The notes: generated by a model not told the origin, from the letters alone. A DNA stretch of 61,850 nt from CAZCVI01 sp964502145 (GCA_964502145.1 CAZCVI010000040.1:1-61850), one strand, 5' to 3'. Shown: positions 7,542-17,258, counted from the first letter of the stretch. Program-made: numbers and translations.

Positions 7542-7646
7542 CTAAATCCACCGCCAAGTTAATGGGAAGTATGGGATAAACAGAAATATTCCCATACTTC
7601 CCATTTGCGTTTACGATACTCTCAAAGAACTGGCGGTGAATTCAGG
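7542..7646. repeat. MITE-like word-armed hairpin element E1
   Basis: The left end reads TAAATCCACCGCCAAGTT, the right end AACTGGCGGTGAATTCAG (inverted). Inside, AATGGGAAGTATGGG faces TATTCCCATACTTCCCAT, making hairpin arms from the word TGGGAAGTA. Flanking CCCCCTAAA and TCCCCTGAA form an imperfect direct repeat. It shares termini with the elements at 20742 and 60763. Confidence 0.75.
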
Positions 7647-7672
7647 TCCCCTGAAAAAAAAAGGGCTGGTGT

Positions 7673-7721
7673 CTTACTGCTTTACTTTATGTTTAACGAC
7701 GACAAGAAGTAAAGAAGTAAG
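7673..7721. repeat. Small inverted repeat, 15-bp arms
   Basis: CTTACTGCTTTACTT (7673-7687) faces AAGTAAAGAAGTAAG (7707-7721) with one mismatch and a 19-bp loop. The arms again consist of a repeating short word (AAGTAAAG). It may act as a terminator or be a decayed relative of the hairpin elements. From 7722 to 8024 I see no convincing gene. Confidence 0.6.
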
Positions 7722-8024
7722 GCGTCATCCTTTTTTGCAAAAATAATAATAATTTACACGGGGAAAAAGAAAGGACGAATTGAGAATGGATAACCCAAGT
7801 GGTGCCCCTTAATTACAGTCTCAATGCTTTTATTGTCAAAACCCTTGAAAGAGTGGTGACTGTCTGAAGTATAACCACCCACCTCCCAACAGCAATTCTC
7901 CTTTCATAATTTTTCTTGTGGGCTAATTTTTCCCGATCTTGAAGTTTTAGGGGGATCCGCGTCCCGCTTGACAGGCAAAACATCCAGAGCAAAGAATATA
8001 GGGGAGAAAATGAATACCGTATTC

Positions 8025-9605
8025 TTACATGCCAAAGACAGTAATGGGTAGAGTCTGATGGGTTTTTTCCAGCATAAAAATCTTTTCTTGCCACGGAGTA
8101 TCTGGTGATTTATTGATGATCAGTAAATATCCTTCCCTTGCGCCGCAGGTATCCATATAGTTCCAGGTTTGTTCCAGACCTTTTTCAATTGTGGTTTCAA
8201 GGTTGTTATAGAGTAGTTTTAATTCGATGACCGCCTGTTGTTTGCCGCCTAAATATGGCCAGATGACCAGCATATCGGTTCGTTGTCTGCCCAGGCCGTA
8301 TTCCCGTTCCACCCTGCCGCCACCATTCACAATCCGTTGCAAAAAAGCTTGCAGTAATAATTGCGGTCCCGCTTCTTTATAATCAAACCCACCCACCCAA
8401 CTTTCAAAATGCATTCTGAAAAATTCTTGGAAAGCGGTTAATAGTTTTACCATATCCAGGGTCCCGTCTTCCTTTTTATACCAGGCTGATTCTTGATGAA
8501 TTGCCATTTGGGTGGTATAGGTTAATTCTCTGGGGATCACTTCCTGGTATATACGGTTGGCAATCCGTATTTCACGGTCTTTTTTGATTAGACCCAGGTC
8601 AATCACATATTCGATATCGTCGATCTGTATTTTTTCCATGCTTAAAGAACCGGAAAGTAGCGGTTCAATCACCCGGCGCACACGGTCTTCTTGTAATTTA
8701 TCCGACAATTGGTCCAGATGGGTTTCGCGGCGTAAAATGAGATTTTCCTTGGCTTGGAGGATGATCTCCGTGGTAATCTCTTTTTGACGATCTTGTCCTT
8801 CACTTATTTCAAAACATGCCTCGTAGGCCAATGCATTCACCAGCCAGGGTTGCCCTTCAGATAACCCCCAGATCAACGGGAAAATATCCTTGTTAAAAAG
8901 TTGACCTGTTTCAGTGGTATGTTGTTGATATAATGCTTCGATTTCTTGGATAGAAAAATTTCCCATGCGGAGTGATTTTGATTTGATATTAAACGCGCTA
9001 CCGCCAGTAATCACGGTTTGCTCCTTATCCGAATGGATGCGGTAATCCTTAACATCACGAAGGCCGCACAGGATAATACTTTGGGGAAAGGTGAGGGGAC
9101 GGGTAGGATAACCGCTACGCACTTGGCGGAGCACGGAGATCAAGGTATCACCCACCAGGCTGTCAATTTCATCAATAAAAAGAACAATGGGCTTTTTATT
9201 CTGTTGGGACCATTGTTTTAATGCAGTACTTAAGGCATCCAATTTCCCTTTTTTCTTTAATATTTGCTGGCCATTATCCTCGAAAAACGAATCTTGCAAG
9301 TAGAGTGACGCTGCTTCTGCCAATGCATTTAGGATTGATCTGATGCCATCTCCCACATTGGCTCTGGCTGCCTGCGCGTTTTCGACATTCACGTACAAAC
9401 ATGTATATTTCCCCTGTTGGTTCAGGTATTCCATCAAAGCCATCAGGTAGGAGGTTTTTCCGGTCTGTCTGGGCGCATGAAGCACGAAATATTTTTTCTG
9501 TTCAATCAGGGTGAGGATTTCCTCCAGGTTGATGCGATGTAAAGGCTCTATAAAATAGTGATCTTCACGGATGATGGGTCCGGCAGTATTAAAAAAACGG
9601 CTCAT
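8025..9605 (-). CDS. AAA-like ATPase with C-terminal PD-(D/E)XK nuclease-like domain
   Basis: A 526-residue protein with an N-terminal ATPase domain: Walker A HAPRQTGKTSY (43-53) and Walker B PIVLFIDEIDSL (139-150). It is followed by a winged-helix-like region (about 300-360). The C-terminal domain carries the PD-(D/E)XK nuclease pattern, Asp444 in GRQRTDMLVIW and Glu461-x-Lys463 in AVIELKLLY. Such fused proteins are common in large families in Aminicenantes, Bacteroidetes and Planctomycetes and are often annotated as AAA-like domain proteins; a mobile-element or defence role is suspected, but none is proven. A GGAGG site precedes the ATG. Upstream DNA contains the GATC-rich array. Confidence 0.85.
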   Translation of the reverse strand: MSRFFNTAGPIIREDHYFIEPLHRINLEEILTLIEQKKYFVLHAPRQTGKTSYLMALMEYLNQQGKYTCLYVNVENAQAARANVGDGIRSILNALAEAASLYLQDSFFEDNGQQILKKKGKLDALSTALKQWSQQNKKPIVLFIDEIDSLVGDTLISVLRQVRSGYPTRPLTFPQSIILCGLRDVKDYRIHSDKEQTVITGGSAFNIKSKSLRMGNFSIQEIEALYQQHTTETGQLFNKDIFPLIWGLSEGQPWLVNALAYEACFEISEGQDRQKEITTEIILQAKENLILRRETHLDQLSDKLQEDRVRRVIEPLLSGSLSMEKIQIDDIEYVIDLGLIKKDREIRIANRIYQEVIPRELTYTTQMAIHQESAWYKKEDGTLDMVKLLTAFQEFFRMHFESWVGGFDYKEAGPQLLLQAFLQRIVNGGGRVEREYGLGRQRTDMLVIWPYLGGKQQAVIELKLLYNNLETTIEKGLEQTWNYMDTCGAREGYLLIINKSPDTPWQEKIFMLEKTHQTLPITVFGM

Positions 9606-9689
9606 TTAATCCTCCAAAAATCAACGGGTTCTTGTTCATGCCTTTAGTTTATAACAAACAGCAGTATAAAACAAGTCTGCATGGGATAT

Positions 9690-9810
9690 TTTTTTCCATA
9701 TTCCCCCTGCTGGTTCTGTATAGGTTCACCGTGAAATAGACACCCGTGAGTCTCATATTTCCCATTACTCAGGTAATTCCCATTAACTTGGCAATGAATC
9801 CAGACATCTA
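9690..9810. repeat. Degenerate remnant of the CCGCCAAGTT hairpin family
   Basis: The tract contains CATATTTCCCATTACTCAGG and AATTCCCATTAACTTGGCA followed by ATGAATCC, which match the right arm and terminus of the word-armed elements in degraded form. The small minus-strand frame across it is explained by this repeat. Confidence 0.45.
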
Positions 9811-9935
9811 AGTCGTGAAGTTTCCAGTGCAAGGTGGGAGTTTCAAAATGCTTCCTTTTCATTTTTAAATTATAGCCTACATTATCCCATTCCATAACCT
9901 TAAGCACTCAATTATTCACTGATCTCCTTGAAAGG

Positions 9936-10243
9936 GATCGCCGATCCCTTTGCGAGTGATCGCCGATCCCTTTGCGAGTGATCGCCGATCCCTTTGCGAG
10001 TGATCGTCGATCCCTTTGCGAGTGATCGTCGATCCCTTCGCGAGGGATCGCCGATCTCTTTGCGAGGGATCGCCGATCTCTTTGCGAGGGATCGCCGATC
10101 CCTTCGCGAGTGATCGCCGATCCCTTTGCGAGTGATCGCCGATCTCTTTGCGAGGGATCGCCGATCTCTTTGCGAGTGATCGCCGATCTCTTTGCGAGGG
10201 ATCGCCGATCTCTTTGAAAGGGATAACCGATCTCTTTCGAAGG
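9936..10243. repeat. 22-bp GATC-rich tandem array, 14 units
   Basis: Fourteen contiguous 22-bp units, each starting GATCGCCGATC or a close variant and followed by (C/T)CTTTGCGAG(T/G), with partial units at both edges (9921 and 10244). Variation is restricted to a few positions (C/T at 6, C/T at 12, T/C at 16, T/G at 22) that reassort between units. Each typical unit holds two GATC sites, so there are more than 25 in about 310 bp. The long minus-strand frames here result from the 22-bp period, not from a gene. Confidence 0.9.
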
Positions 10244-10256
10244 GATCACTGATCAT

Positions 10257-10637
10257 TTGATGAATTATAGTCTATAGCCCTATCCATTCTTTACTATAAT
10301 CCCTCCGCCCTTCGGCATATCTTTGGTTTTTGTTCATTTGGTCGACACGACTTAAAGTTACAATCGAACTCTAACGAGGCAAACTGTGTTTTTCTGGCCA
10401 GACCTTTTTTTCTCAATCTTGGGAAGTTTAGGCAGTTTTACATCTCCAATAAGGTCCCTCACTTTTCAGAATAATTGCAAATTTATGCACCCAAATATTG
10501 AATTCTTCTAGCACTTATATTATGATAAATGCATCGCCTATGAATCTACAAAACAATACCGCCCACAACCAGTTGCTTGTATCGCTGTTTTTTCTTTCAA
10601 GGGGTGATGTCTATCCACATAAATGGGGTGATCACAT
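10257..10637. other. Intergenic region upstream of the symporter gene
   Basis: About 380 bp of AT-rich DNA between the GATC array and the symporter. It presumably holds the symporter promoter, but no near-consensus -35/-10 pair was clear to me. No small gene or hairpin stands out. Confidence 0.35.
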
Positions 10638-12095
10638 ATGACTATGACCTGGATTGCATTTTTATTATATCTTGCGGCTTCACTGGTCCTGGGTTGGGTA
10701 GCCCAAAAGCAACAGGACGCGGGCGCGGATTTTTGGACTGCCGGACGTAGTTTAGGCGCTGTTTCTGTCGGTCTTTCTATTTCCGCTGGCTTTATGTCCG
10801 TGTCCTGGTCCTGTGTCTATGCCGTGCAACTGTTTTACTGGTACGGACTGGGCGCGCTGTGGCTGATTACTATTCCTTGGCTGATTGCATTAAGCGGTAT
10901 TTATTTCCTGTCCAAACGATACCGCCACCTGCCCGCTTTCAGTCAACCGGAAATGATCGCCCAACGCTTTGGCATCGGCACCAAACGCATGACTGCCCTG
11001 GCTCTGGCCTTTGTGTTCCTGGTCTGGGGCGGCGCGGAAATTTATGTGGCAGGTACATTACTGGCACCGCAACTGGGTATTTCCATTCCCTGGGTTATTT
11101 TTATCATCAGTCTGATAGTGGGAACTTATTCTGTTATGGGAGGTTTCCGGGCAGTGGTGCTCACGGATAAAATGCAATACTGGCTGGTGGCTATTTATAT
11201 TCTAACCATGGGCTGGCTGGCGATTAAAGGTTTGGGCAAGGTTGATATGGCTGCTCTGACCTTACCGATTCACGGCGCCAAATCAGGCACGGCCTGGTCC
11301 AATATCTGGGCGCCAGGAATAGCGGTGATCCTGTTGACACTGGTCGCCTATTTACCGGGCTGGATGTTCGAAACAGATTTATGGTTGCGGGTGCAAGCGG
11401 CCAAAGATGACAAATCGGCGCGACGGGGGGTTTTTATAGCAGGTATGAATAGCTTTCTTTTCGTGGGGGTTCTGCCCATGTGTATTGGTGTGGCCGCGTT
11501 GTTTATTTTTCCCATGAATGGCCCAACATTCCCCGCCACTATCGGTGTTGAAGGAAATGCTATTTTTAGTGCATTGGTATTGCGCTTTGCCCCTGGCTGG
11601 TTAGCGGCAGTGGTGGCTGTAGGATTAACGGCGGCGGCCATGAGTACTATTGACACCTGTATCAATGTGATGGCGTTAAGTCTGGGATATGATATGGGCG
11701 ACATTCATAAACGCCAGGGCGCTGAAACATGGTCTAAACTGGTCACGATATTCTCGGTGCTGATGTCGTTTTTATTTGCCTTGAACACTGAATCGTTATG
11801 GGATATTTTTTACCTTTCATCGGGAATCCTGACCACTGCCGTGGCGTTTCCCGTGGCCGCTGTGTTTATTCCCCGCGCACGGGCCAGAGGTGTGTTCTGG
11901 TCTTCTGTATGCGGGTTTTGTACCACCAGTTCGTGCTATTTCTTAGAATCCAGGGGGCTATTAAGAACAGTTGAACCGCTCTGGTTAGTCAATTCTGGGC
12001 TGGGTTATATTTTCTGGGGCATGTTGGGTGCTGTACTCGGTTATCTAATCGGACACACGCTCTCTCCCAAGCACCCGACCCCACAAAAAACATAA
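10638..12095 (+). CDS. Sodium:solute symporter (SSS family)
   Basis: A 485-residue membrane protein with about 13 hydrophobic segments, typical SSS length. The N-terminus shows the family pattern: LGWVAQKQQDAGADFWTAGRSLGAVSVGLSI is followed by AGFMSVSWS; a later AAAMSTIDTCINVMALSLG matches the conserved TM8 region contributing to the Na+ site (Ser/Thr). It should take up an organic solute with Na+ across the inner membrane; the substrate cannot be read from sequence. GGGGTGATC precedes the ATG. It is followed after 50 bp by the Nif3 gene on the same strand. Confidence 0.88.
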   Translation: MTMTWIAFLLYLAASLVLGWVAQKQQDAGADFWTAGRSLGAVSVGLSISAGFMSVSWSCVYAVQLFYWYGLGALWLITIPWLIALSGIYFLSKRYRHLPAFSQPEMIAQRFGIGTKRMTALALAFVFLVWGGAEIYVAGTLLAPQLGISIPWVIFIISLIVGTYSVMGGFRAVVLTDKMQYWLVAIYILTMGWLAIKGLGKVDMAALTLPIHGAKSGTAWSNIWAPGIAVILLTLVAYLPGWMFETDLWLRVQAAKDDKSARRGVFIAGMNSFLFVGVLPMCIGVAALFIFPMNGPTFPATIGVEGNAIFSALVLRFAPGWLAAVVAVGLTAAAMSTIDTCINVMALSLGYDMGDIHKRQGAETWSKLVTIFSVLMSFLFALNTESLWDIFYLSSGILTTAVAFPVAAVFIPRARARGVFWSSVCGFCTTSSCYFLESRGLLRTVEPLWLVNSGLGYIFWGMLGAVLGYLIGHTLSPKHPTPQKT

Positions 12096-12145
12096 CACTT
12101 TTGCAGGAGCGCGCCTTGGCCGCTGGAGGCAAAAAGAGATAAAAA

Positions 12146-12946
12146 ATGATATTACGAGATCAATTAACCGATTACCTGGGCAGTCTATATGATTATAGTG
12201 CCGTGGATTACTGCGAGAATGGCTTGCAAGTAGAAGGAAAAGAGAAAATTGCACGGATCGTGTTTGGCGTTTCGTTTAACATGGCTTTTTTGCAGCAGGC
12301 GATTGCGAAAAAGGCCGATGCTATTATTGTGCATCACGGTATTTTCGGGCACGGGGTGTTCAAACTGAGAGGTCTGTTGCGGCAGAAAATTAAACTATTA
12401 ATCGACCACGATATTTCCCTGTATGGCATTCACCTGCCCATGGATAGCCACCGCGAACTGGGACACAGCGCCCAGTTACTGGCGGCACTGGGTGTGGCGG
12501 GCATTGAATCGTTTGACCTGGGTTACATGGGAGAAAACGTCAAAGGACACACTCTGGAAGCTATGCTGGGAATTTTTCACCAATTACTTCATCAGGGACA
12601 GGCAGGGCTGCCACTGATTCAAGGAACATCCGATTCCCCATTTTCTCTGTCCCGGCAAATGGGGTTTACAGTATTGGCCAACGGACCTGTGGTTCCACGC
12701 AGGGTGGCCGTGATTTCGGGTGGCGGGGCGAAACACTATGAAGAAGCCATTGAAAAAGGCGTGGATACTTTTTTTACCGGCGAAATCAAAGAACAAATCC
12801 CGGCTATTTCCTTGGAGACCCATACCAATTTTATTAATCTGGGTCATTACGATTCGGAGAAACCCGGTGTAATGGTTTTGCAGAAACGTGTGACTGAAAA
12901 ATTCGCTATAGAAACCGATTTTGTCACGATTGCCAATGAGATATGA
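12146..12946 (+). CDS. Nif3-like dinuclear metal centre protein
   Basis: A 266-residue protein of the Nif3/YbgI family. The metal ligands are visible: HHG in IIVHHGIFGHGV, then GIHLPMDSHRELGHS, and the C-terminal TGEIKEQIP with NLGHYDSEKPGV. The N-terminal DYSAVDYCENGLQVEG is the family signature. Nif3 proteins form toroidal hexamers with two metals per subunit; the cellular role is unsettled, with GTP cyclohydrolase-like or metal-handling roles discussed. Length matches the short bacterial form. It is probably co-transcribed with the symporter upstream and the acetyltransferase downstream. Confidence 0.9.
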   Translation: MILRDQLTDYLGSLYDYSAVDYCENGLQVEGKEKIARIVFGVSFNMAFLQQAIAKKADAIIVHHGIFGHGVFKLRGLLRQKIKLLIDHDISLYGIHLPMDSHRELGHSAQLLAALGVAGIESFDLGYMGENVKGHTLEAMLGIFHQLLHQGQAGLPLIQGTSDSPFSLSRQMGFTVLANGPVVPRRVAVISGGGAKHYEEAIEKGVDTFFTGEIKEQIPAISLETHTNFINLGHYDSEKPGVMVLQKRVTEKFAIETDFVTIANEI

Positions 12947-13022
12947 TATAATATGATATAATCATATATATATGGTATGGCTATGGCTTCTAAACCTAGT
13001 ATACCATTTGAGGATATCATCC

Positions 13023-13601
13023 ATGAACTACTTAAAAAACGAATCCTTGCCAATTATCACGGAGCGATTGCTGCTCCGCCTGTTAGAACCAACTGAAGCT
13101 GGTTTGATGGTGACCTATCTGACAGAGAACCGCGAACATCTGACCCCCTGGGAACCGGTGCGAACTGACGCCTATTACTCGCTGGAATTATGGGAACGGG
13201 AACTGCGCAGTCGCCAAGGTCAATTTTTCAGCGGCGAGGCTGCACGGTTGGTGATGCTTTTGAAAGATAAGCCTCTGGGCCCAGTCATTGGTGTGACCAA
13301 TTTCACCGAGATCATGCGCGGTGTGTTTCAGGCGTGTTTTCTCGGTTACAGTTTGCATCACCAATACCAGGGACAGGGTTTTATGTTTGAAGCGCTATCT
13401 GCGGCCATAGATTATATGTATGAAACCTTCCATATGCACCGCGTGATGGCCAATTACATGCCCCACAATGTACGCAGTGGCGAGTTACTCAAGCGGCTTG
13501 GATTTACTGTCGAAGGCTATGCCCGCGATTATCTAAAGATCGCCGGACAGTGGGAAGACCATATTTTGACGGCAAAAATAGCAGCACAAAATGCGCAGTA
13601 A
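13023..13601 (+). CDS. RimJ-like GNAT N-acetyltransferase
   Basis: A 192-residue protein; the start at 13023 is chosen for its GAGGATAT ribosome site and because RimJ/RimL proteins start shortly before the ITERLLLRLLEP strand. GNAT features are present: the acetyl-CoA loop HHQYQGQGFMFEAL, then HRVMANYMPHNVRSGELLKRLGF and EGYARDYLKIAGQWEDH, all characteristic of ribosomal-protein alanine acetyltransferases. RimJ acetylates the N-terminus of S5, RimL that of L12; the LTPWEP and DYLKIAGQWEDH segments favour RimJ. The substrate here is inferred only. Confidence 0.85.
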   Translation: MNYLKNESLPIITERLLLRLLEPTEAGLMVTYLTENREHLTPWEPVRTDAYYSLELWERELRSRQGQFFSGEAARLVMLLKDKPLGPVIGVTNFTEIMRGVFQACFLGYSLHHQYQGQGFMFEALSAAIDYMYETFHMHRVMANYMPHNVRSGELLKRLGFTVEGYARDYLKIAGQWEDHILTAKIAAQNAQ

Positions 13602-13623
13602 TATAATAAAAACGGAGTATAAC

Positions 13624-14070
13624 ATGAAAAGAGTAGCGTTAGTAATAATAATGATTGGTTTAATAGCAGGCCTAAACCTCCTTGGGGCAGGCAAAGCACC
13701 CAAGGTCGACAAGGCCGCTTTAAAGATCAGGGCGACGATGGATAGTCAAGTCAAAGCGTGGAATGAAGGCAATATCGAAGGCTTTATGGCCGCGTACCTG
13801 CCATCGGAAGAATTAACTTTCCAATCTGGCAATAAACGGTTACAAGGGTGGAATGCATTAATCGCCATGTATAGAAAAAATTATGCGGGTGCCAAGATGG
13901 GGAAGTTGGAATTCACCGAGCTTATTTTTAAGCCCCTGACCGCCGATGTTTATTATGTATTGGGACGGTGGCGCGTTACTGCTGGTGAATCTGTAAAAGA
14001 AGGATTGTTCACCCTCATTTTCCGCAAGATCAACCAAGAATGGAAGATCATCCTTGATCATTCTTCTTGA
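13624..14070 (+). CDS. Secreted SnoaL/DUF4440-like protein
   Basis: A 148-residue protein. ATG 13624 is preferred because GGAG lies before it and it begins a signal peptide (MKRVALVIIMIGLIAGLNLLG). The mature part has the NTF2-fold pattern of DUF4440 proteins: QVKAWNEGNIEGFMAAYLP, then LTFQSGNKRLQGWNALIAMY and TLIFRKINQEWKIILDHSS. These cone-shaped domains bind small ligands or act as enzymes; no catalytic residues can be assigned. It follows the acetyltransferase by 22 bp and precedes uup by 30 bp. Confidence 0.8.
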   Translation: MKRVALVIIMIGLIAGLNLLGAGKAPKVDKAALKIRATMDSQVKAWNEGNIEGFMAAYLPSEELTFQSGNKRLQGWNALIAMYRKNYAGAKMGKLEFTELIFKPLTADVYYVLGRWRVTAGESVKEGLFTLIFRKINQEWKIILDHSS

Positions 14071-14100
14071 TCATGCGCTTTTATTCACTCCCAAGCAAAA

Positions 14101-16035
14101 ATGGCACTCATTAATATAAAAGATGTAAAGATAGGGTTTGGCGGGGCGCTGTTGCTGGATGGCGCCAATCTCCAATTGCACCCCGGCGAGCGGGTGTGTT
14201 TATTGGGCCGCAATGGCACGGGGAAAACCACTTTGATGAAACTCATCAACGGCGATAGCGAACCCGACGAAGGGGACATCACCCGTCAACAAGGGGTGGA
14301 AACAGCGTTGCTCACCCAGGAGATTCCCCCGGAAATGGCTGGTTCTGTTTTTGATGTGGTGATGGATGGCCTCGGTGAGCGCGGTAAATTGTCCTCGGAA
14401 CATCACCATCTGACGGTTCTGCTGACAGAGGACCACAGCGCCACAGTGATGAATCAATTGGACCACGTGCAAAAAGCATTGGATGCGAATGGCGGCTGGG
14501 AAATCACCCGCCAAGCTGACACGATCATCACCCGCATGCAATTGGACCCCGATGCCTTGTTCAACCAGCTTTCAGCCGGATTAAAGCGCCGCGCTCTGCT
14601 GGCTCGTGCCCTGGTGTGTCAACCCGATGTATTATTACTGGATGAGCCTACCAACCATCTTGATATTGATGCGATTACCTGGCTGGAAGATTTCTTGACC
14701 CGGATTCGGAGTACCCTGCTTTTTGTCACCCATGATCGCACCTTGGTGCGCAAATTGGCTACGCGTATCATCGAATTAGATCGCGGTCGTTTAACCAGTT
14801 GGGATTGCGATTACGATACCTATTTAGAACGAAAGGAACAAGTATTGGCCGCCGAACAACAGCAATGGAACGTGTTCGATAAAAAGTTAGCGCAAGAAGA
14901 AGTTTGGCTTCGCAAGGGAGTCAAAGCGCGCCGCACCCGCGATGAAGGTCGTGTCGCGGCATTATTACGCATGCGCGAACAGAAAAAAGCCCGCTTAGAA
15001 CTGCTGGGCGATGTTAAAATGTCTTCCCAGGATGCCAATATCTCCGGGAAACTGGTCATTGAGACCGATAACATCTCCTTCAGTTACCCGGCTAGCTGGA
15101 ACACCACGGAGAAAGAGGTGGTCAAAGAGTTTACTACCATGGTCATGCGTGGCGACCGCGTGGGGATTATTGGGCCCAATGGCTGTGGTAAATCCACTTT
15201 GATCCGTTTGTTATTGGGGGATTTGAATCAACAGCGGGGCGCTATTAACATTGGCACCAATTTAAAAATCGCCTATTTCGATCAATTGCGCAATCAATTG
15301 GACGAGGAGAAAAGCGTCCAGGAAAACGTGGCCAATGGCCGTGATCGTTTTGAAATAGATGGCAAAACCCGGCATGTCATCGGATATCTCGGTGATTTCC
15401 TTTTCTCCCCCGAACGAGCGCGTATTGCTGTAAAAGTTCTTTCTGGAGGCGAGCGGAACCGGTTGCTTTTGGCCAAATTGTTTGCCACCCCGTCCAATCT
15501 GTTAGTCATGGATGAGCCCACCAATGATCTGGATGTGGATACCTTGGAACTGTTGGAAGATTTGTTGGTAAAGTATCAGGGGACGCTATTGTTGGTCAGT
15601 CATGACCGGACTTTTTTAAATAATGTGGTGACCAGCACCCTTGTTTTTGAAGGGGACGGGAAGATTGGCGAGTATATTGGGGGTTATGATGATTGGTTAT
15701 TGCAGCGTTCCGAGGCACCTGAACCACCCGAACTTCCCGAGAAAAAAGTCAAAGACACCCGTAAACAGGAAGCAGCGACGCAACCGCGCAAGTTATCTCA
15801 TAAAGAGAGACAGGAGTTGGAGCTTTTCCCTGAACGGATCGAAAAATTAGAGGAAGAAGAAGCCCAATTATACGCCCAATTAGCAGACCCCGCGTTTTAT
15901 CAAAGTACCGATGGTGATAACGTCGTCCAGGTCAACAAGCGTTTGGAAGCGTTAAAGACTGAACTGGTTACCGCCTATTTACGCTGGGAAGAACTGGAAG
16001 AAGTGAAAGCAAAATACCTCGCCATCAAAGGGTAG
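14101..16035 (+). CDS. uup: ABC-F ATPase Uup
   Basis: A 644-residue soluble ABC-F protein with two ATPase domains. The first has Walker A GRNGTGKTT, signature LSAGLKRRALLARAL and Walker B VLLLDEPTNHLD. The second has GPNGCGKST, LSGGERNRLLLAKL and LLVMDEPTNDLD. The C-terminal about 80 residues form a charged coiled coil (LFPERIEKLEEEEAQLYAQL), the hallmark of Uup. Uup acts at the ribosome and suppresses precise excision of transposons in E. coli. The first signature reads SAG rather than SGG. No strong ribosome site is seen before the ATG. Confidence 0.9.
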   Translation: MALINIKDVKIGFGGALLLDGANLQLHPGERVCLLGRNGTGKTTLMKLINGDSEPDEGDITRQQGVETALLTQEIPPEMAGSVFDVVMDGLGERGKLSSEHHHLTVLLTEDHSATVMNQLDHVQKALDANGGWEITRQADTIITRMQLDPDALFNQLSAGLKRRALLARALVCQPDVLLLDEPTNHLDIDAITWLEDFLTRIRSTLLFVTHDRTLVRKLATRIIELDRGRLTSWDCDYDTYLERKEQVLAAEQQQWNVFDKKLAQEEVWLRKGVKARRTRDEGRVAALLRMREQKKARLELLGDVKMSSQDANISGKLVIETDNISFSYPASWNTTEKEVVKEFTTMVMRGDRVGIIGPNGCGKSTLIRLLLGDLNQQRGAINIGTNLKIAYFDQLRNQLDEEKSVQENVANGRDRFEIDGKTRHVIGYLGDFLFSPERARIAVKVLSGGERNRLLLAKLFATPSNLLVMDEPTNDLDVDTLELLEDLLVKYQGTLLLVSHDRTFLNNVVTSTLVFEGDGKIGEYIGGYDDWLLQRSEAPEPPELPEKKVKDTRKQEAATQPRKLSHKERQELELFPERIEKLEEEEAQLYAQLADPAFYQSTDGDNVVQVNKRLEALKTELVTAYLRWEELEEVKAKYLAIKG

Positions 16036-16067
16036 ACGTTATATAAATAAATCATCAGCGCCTCGTA

Positions 16068-17258
16068 CTATACTTCTCCGGGCCAGGAACCGGCTACACC
16101 TTCGGGGTCGTCTGGGGCACTGGAGGAAATATTCTCGAAAAATTTGCAATGGGTAAAGCGCAGGTCTTCAGGCGATACTTGTTCATGATACAAACCACCG
16201 CCAAACCGGGCTTCATTGTACGCTATCTCGGATTCACTGAAAAACGGCGAAACACGGTCCAAATAAATACCACCCCCATCCTCTAAACTGGTATTATGAT
16301 GGATATCCATATGGTTCAAGTCGGCTTCCACGCTGTCCATGCCACCGATATACACCCCTCCGCCACCACGACCCGATTCATTATTAAAAATCTGCACGTA
16401 AGAGACCACGGGCGCGGATTCAAAAATATATAAACCACCTCCATGCCCGTTTTTTGCGGCACATTCGCGGATCTCCAGATGCAACAACGAGATTTCCCCT
16501 TTTTGAGTATAAAGCAACTGTAACCCGCCACCATGCTGAGGTTCTTCCTCGCTTTTGCGACTTACTGGAACATACCCGCCCAACTGGGCATCTTTGACCA
16601 ACACCCGTCCTCCACCACGTTCAATCAAACAATACTGCAAGCGTGTACCAGAAGCATGGCGTCCGTAAATTAAAATATTACGCCAATGAGTTGACGTGGC
16701 GGTAAAGGTAATTTTCTCTTCCTCTGAACCAATCGCTTCTAAAACGCCTTCACAAATAATCCCGGCTTGCGGGGCAAATTCCAAAATACAACCCGCATGA
16801 ATAATCAACTTGCCACCCCGTTCAACCTTGATATTTCCTGTGATTTCATAAAACCCGCTGAGCAATGTGAGTATCTCGCCGCGAAAAATAGGCCGCTTAC
16901 CGCCCAACACATCCTCCTGCGACATGGACCCCGCTTCCTCCTTTTCCAAATTACAACCCGGCGGCAGAAACACGGCAGTACAAGAACAAGAAGTAGATAT
17001 CAAATCACCTAACGCGGCATTCAATTGCTGGATAGAATCAGGACGCAAAGGAAACACCAATTCCCCCCGCAATTTCCCATGGGCCATGGTAGCCAATACA
17101 TGCGACTTGCCATTCATACTTAATACGACAGATTGACCCGCTACAGTATGGTTCCCTTCCAGAACGACAACCTCCACATCCACGGAGATTTTATCCTCGG
17201 TTAATACCTCGCACCCATGCACTTTTAAAAATAGTTCAAAATTATCGTTTCCCATCAT
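16068..17258 (-). CDS. Right-handed parallel beta-helix protein
   Basis: A 396-residue protein without a signal peptide. The N-terminal about 120 residues look like beta-sandwich material (DVEVVVLEGNHTVAGQSVVL). From about residue 125 the sequence shows pectate-lyase-like coils: KLIIHAGCILEFAPQAGI, then repeated GGGLYIF, GGGGVYI, DGGGIYL and RFGGGLYH steps, each followed by N or H and hydrophobic turns. Such helices bind or cut polysaccharides or serve as rigid scaffolds; no catalytic residues were recognised. The initiator could be either of two adjacent ATGs (17258 or 17255). No strong ribosome site is seen. Confidence 0.75.
   Translation of the reverse strand: MMGNDNFELFLKVHGCEVLTEDKISVDVEVVVLEGNHTVAGQSVVLSMNGKSHVLATMAHGKLRGELVFPLRPDSIQQLNAALGDLISTSCSCTAVFLPPGCNLEKEEAGSMSQEDVLGGKRPIFRGEILTLLSGFYEITGNIKVERGGKLIIHAGCILEFAPQAGIICEGVLEAIGSEEEKITFTATSTHWRNILIYGRHASGTRLQYCLIERGGGRVLVKDAQLGGYVPVSRKSEEEPQHGGGLQLLYTQKGEISLLHLEIRECAAKNGHGGGLYIFESAPVVSYVQIFNNESGRGGGGVYIGGMDSVEADLNHMDIHHNTSLEDGGGIYLDRVSPFFSESEIAYNEARFGGGLYHEQVSPEDLRFTHCKFFENISSSAPDDPEGVAGSWPGEV

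Noticed and set aside
7813..8094. 93-residue minus-strand frame overlapping the AAA-nuclease gene end
   Set aside because: It overlaps a certain gene in another frame and has no family features.
9644..9907. 87-residue minus-strand frame
   Set aside because: It runs through a degenerate word-armed element and has no recognisable domain.
9936..10243. Possible CRISPR array
   Set aside because: Units are contiguous with no unique spacers; the same holds for the arrays at 37885 and 61603.
9908..10256. Two overlapping minus-strand frames of about 113 residues rich in RDRRSLAK
   Set aside because: They arise from the 22-bp tandem period; both frames give the same 22-residue super-repeat, and no ribosome site or codon signal is present.
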